A stretch of 5,592 nucleotides of DNA from Bacteroidota bacterium (lineage in GTDB: Bacteria; Zhuqueibacterota; JdFR-76; DREG01): positions 1-5,592 of the forward strand of contig JAUXJX010000156.1 of assembly GCA_030624545.1 (NCBI GenBank), read 5' to 3'. This document shows positions 5,579 through 5,592 of the stretch, in pieces; the first letter of the stretch is position 1; every line of letters begins with the position of its first letter. The notes under the pieces were generated by a model. It made no database searches and was not told where the DNA came from. It worked only from the letters and a program-made list of their open reading frames with translations. Position numbers and translations under genes: made by a program.

Positions 5579-5592
5579 ATGAACAATAGCGA
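5579..5592 (+). CDS. Possible start of a divergent gene (four codons visible)
   Basis: An ATG at 5579-5581 is preceded by GGAG (5570-5573) with a 5-nt gap, a good ribosome binding site arrangement on the plus strand. The frame reads MNNS before the window ends. If real, the gene is divergent from the EEP gene. Only 14 bases are visible and an ATG after GGAG can arise by chance, so this is tentative and nothing can be said of the product. Confidence 0.25.

Overview
The window looks like chromosomal DNA from a Gram-negative bacterium of the FCB superphylum, for example candidate phylum KSB1, Calditrichota, Ignavibacteria or a relative. The best clue is the C-terminal domain of the large secreted protein. 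It begins with the 'LEQNFPNPFNPSTTISF' type of signature and ends in a KMILVE tail, which is typical of type IX secretion (Por) sorting domains in those lineages. A lipobox lipoprotein and start codons mostly preceded by A-rich leaders rather than strong Shine-Dalgarno sequences fit this. Base composition is close to balanced by eye. I cannot name a genus.

All four convincing genes are on the minus strand, so the window reads right to left. At the right, 4357-5403 encodes a membrane-anchored endonuclease/exonuclease/phosphatase (EEP) family hydrolase whose catalytic domain should face the periplasm. Next, 3739-3945 encodes a 68-residue lipoprotein, followed after 18 nt by 1225-3720, a secreted 831-residue multidomain protein: signal peptide, GH18 glycosidase domain, fibronectin-III-like domain, a glutamine-amidotransferase-like domain and a sorting domain. 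These two probably form one transcription unit, with a candidate sigma-70-like promoter at 3995-4023. At the left edge, 1-900 encodes the N-terminal 300 residues of a class V aminotransferase / cysteine-desulfurase-like PLP enzyme that runs out of the window.

The spaces between genes are filled by short non-coding inverted repeats. They are a nested MITE-like element at 1046-1174, a branched palindrome at 4052-4112, a degenerate palindrome of CTTCGCGG/CCGCAAAG units at 4260-4351, and a 92-bp element with 20-bp terminal inverted repeats at 5438-5529. The first and last share the same terminal TGTCATTC/GAATGACA octamers.

Two of the three gene units act in or beyond the cell envelope (surface glycan binding or hydrolysis, and a periplasmic phosphodiesterase or phosphatase), but nothing shows that the EEP enzyme, the GH18 operon and the PLP enzyme share a pathway. 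I see no phage, CRISPR, tRNA, rRNA, transposase, defence or toxin-antitoxin genes, and no convincing new multi-gene system. The most notable items are the architecture of the GH18 protein with its altered active-site motif, its small lipoprotein partner, and the density and relatedness of the intergenic repeats.
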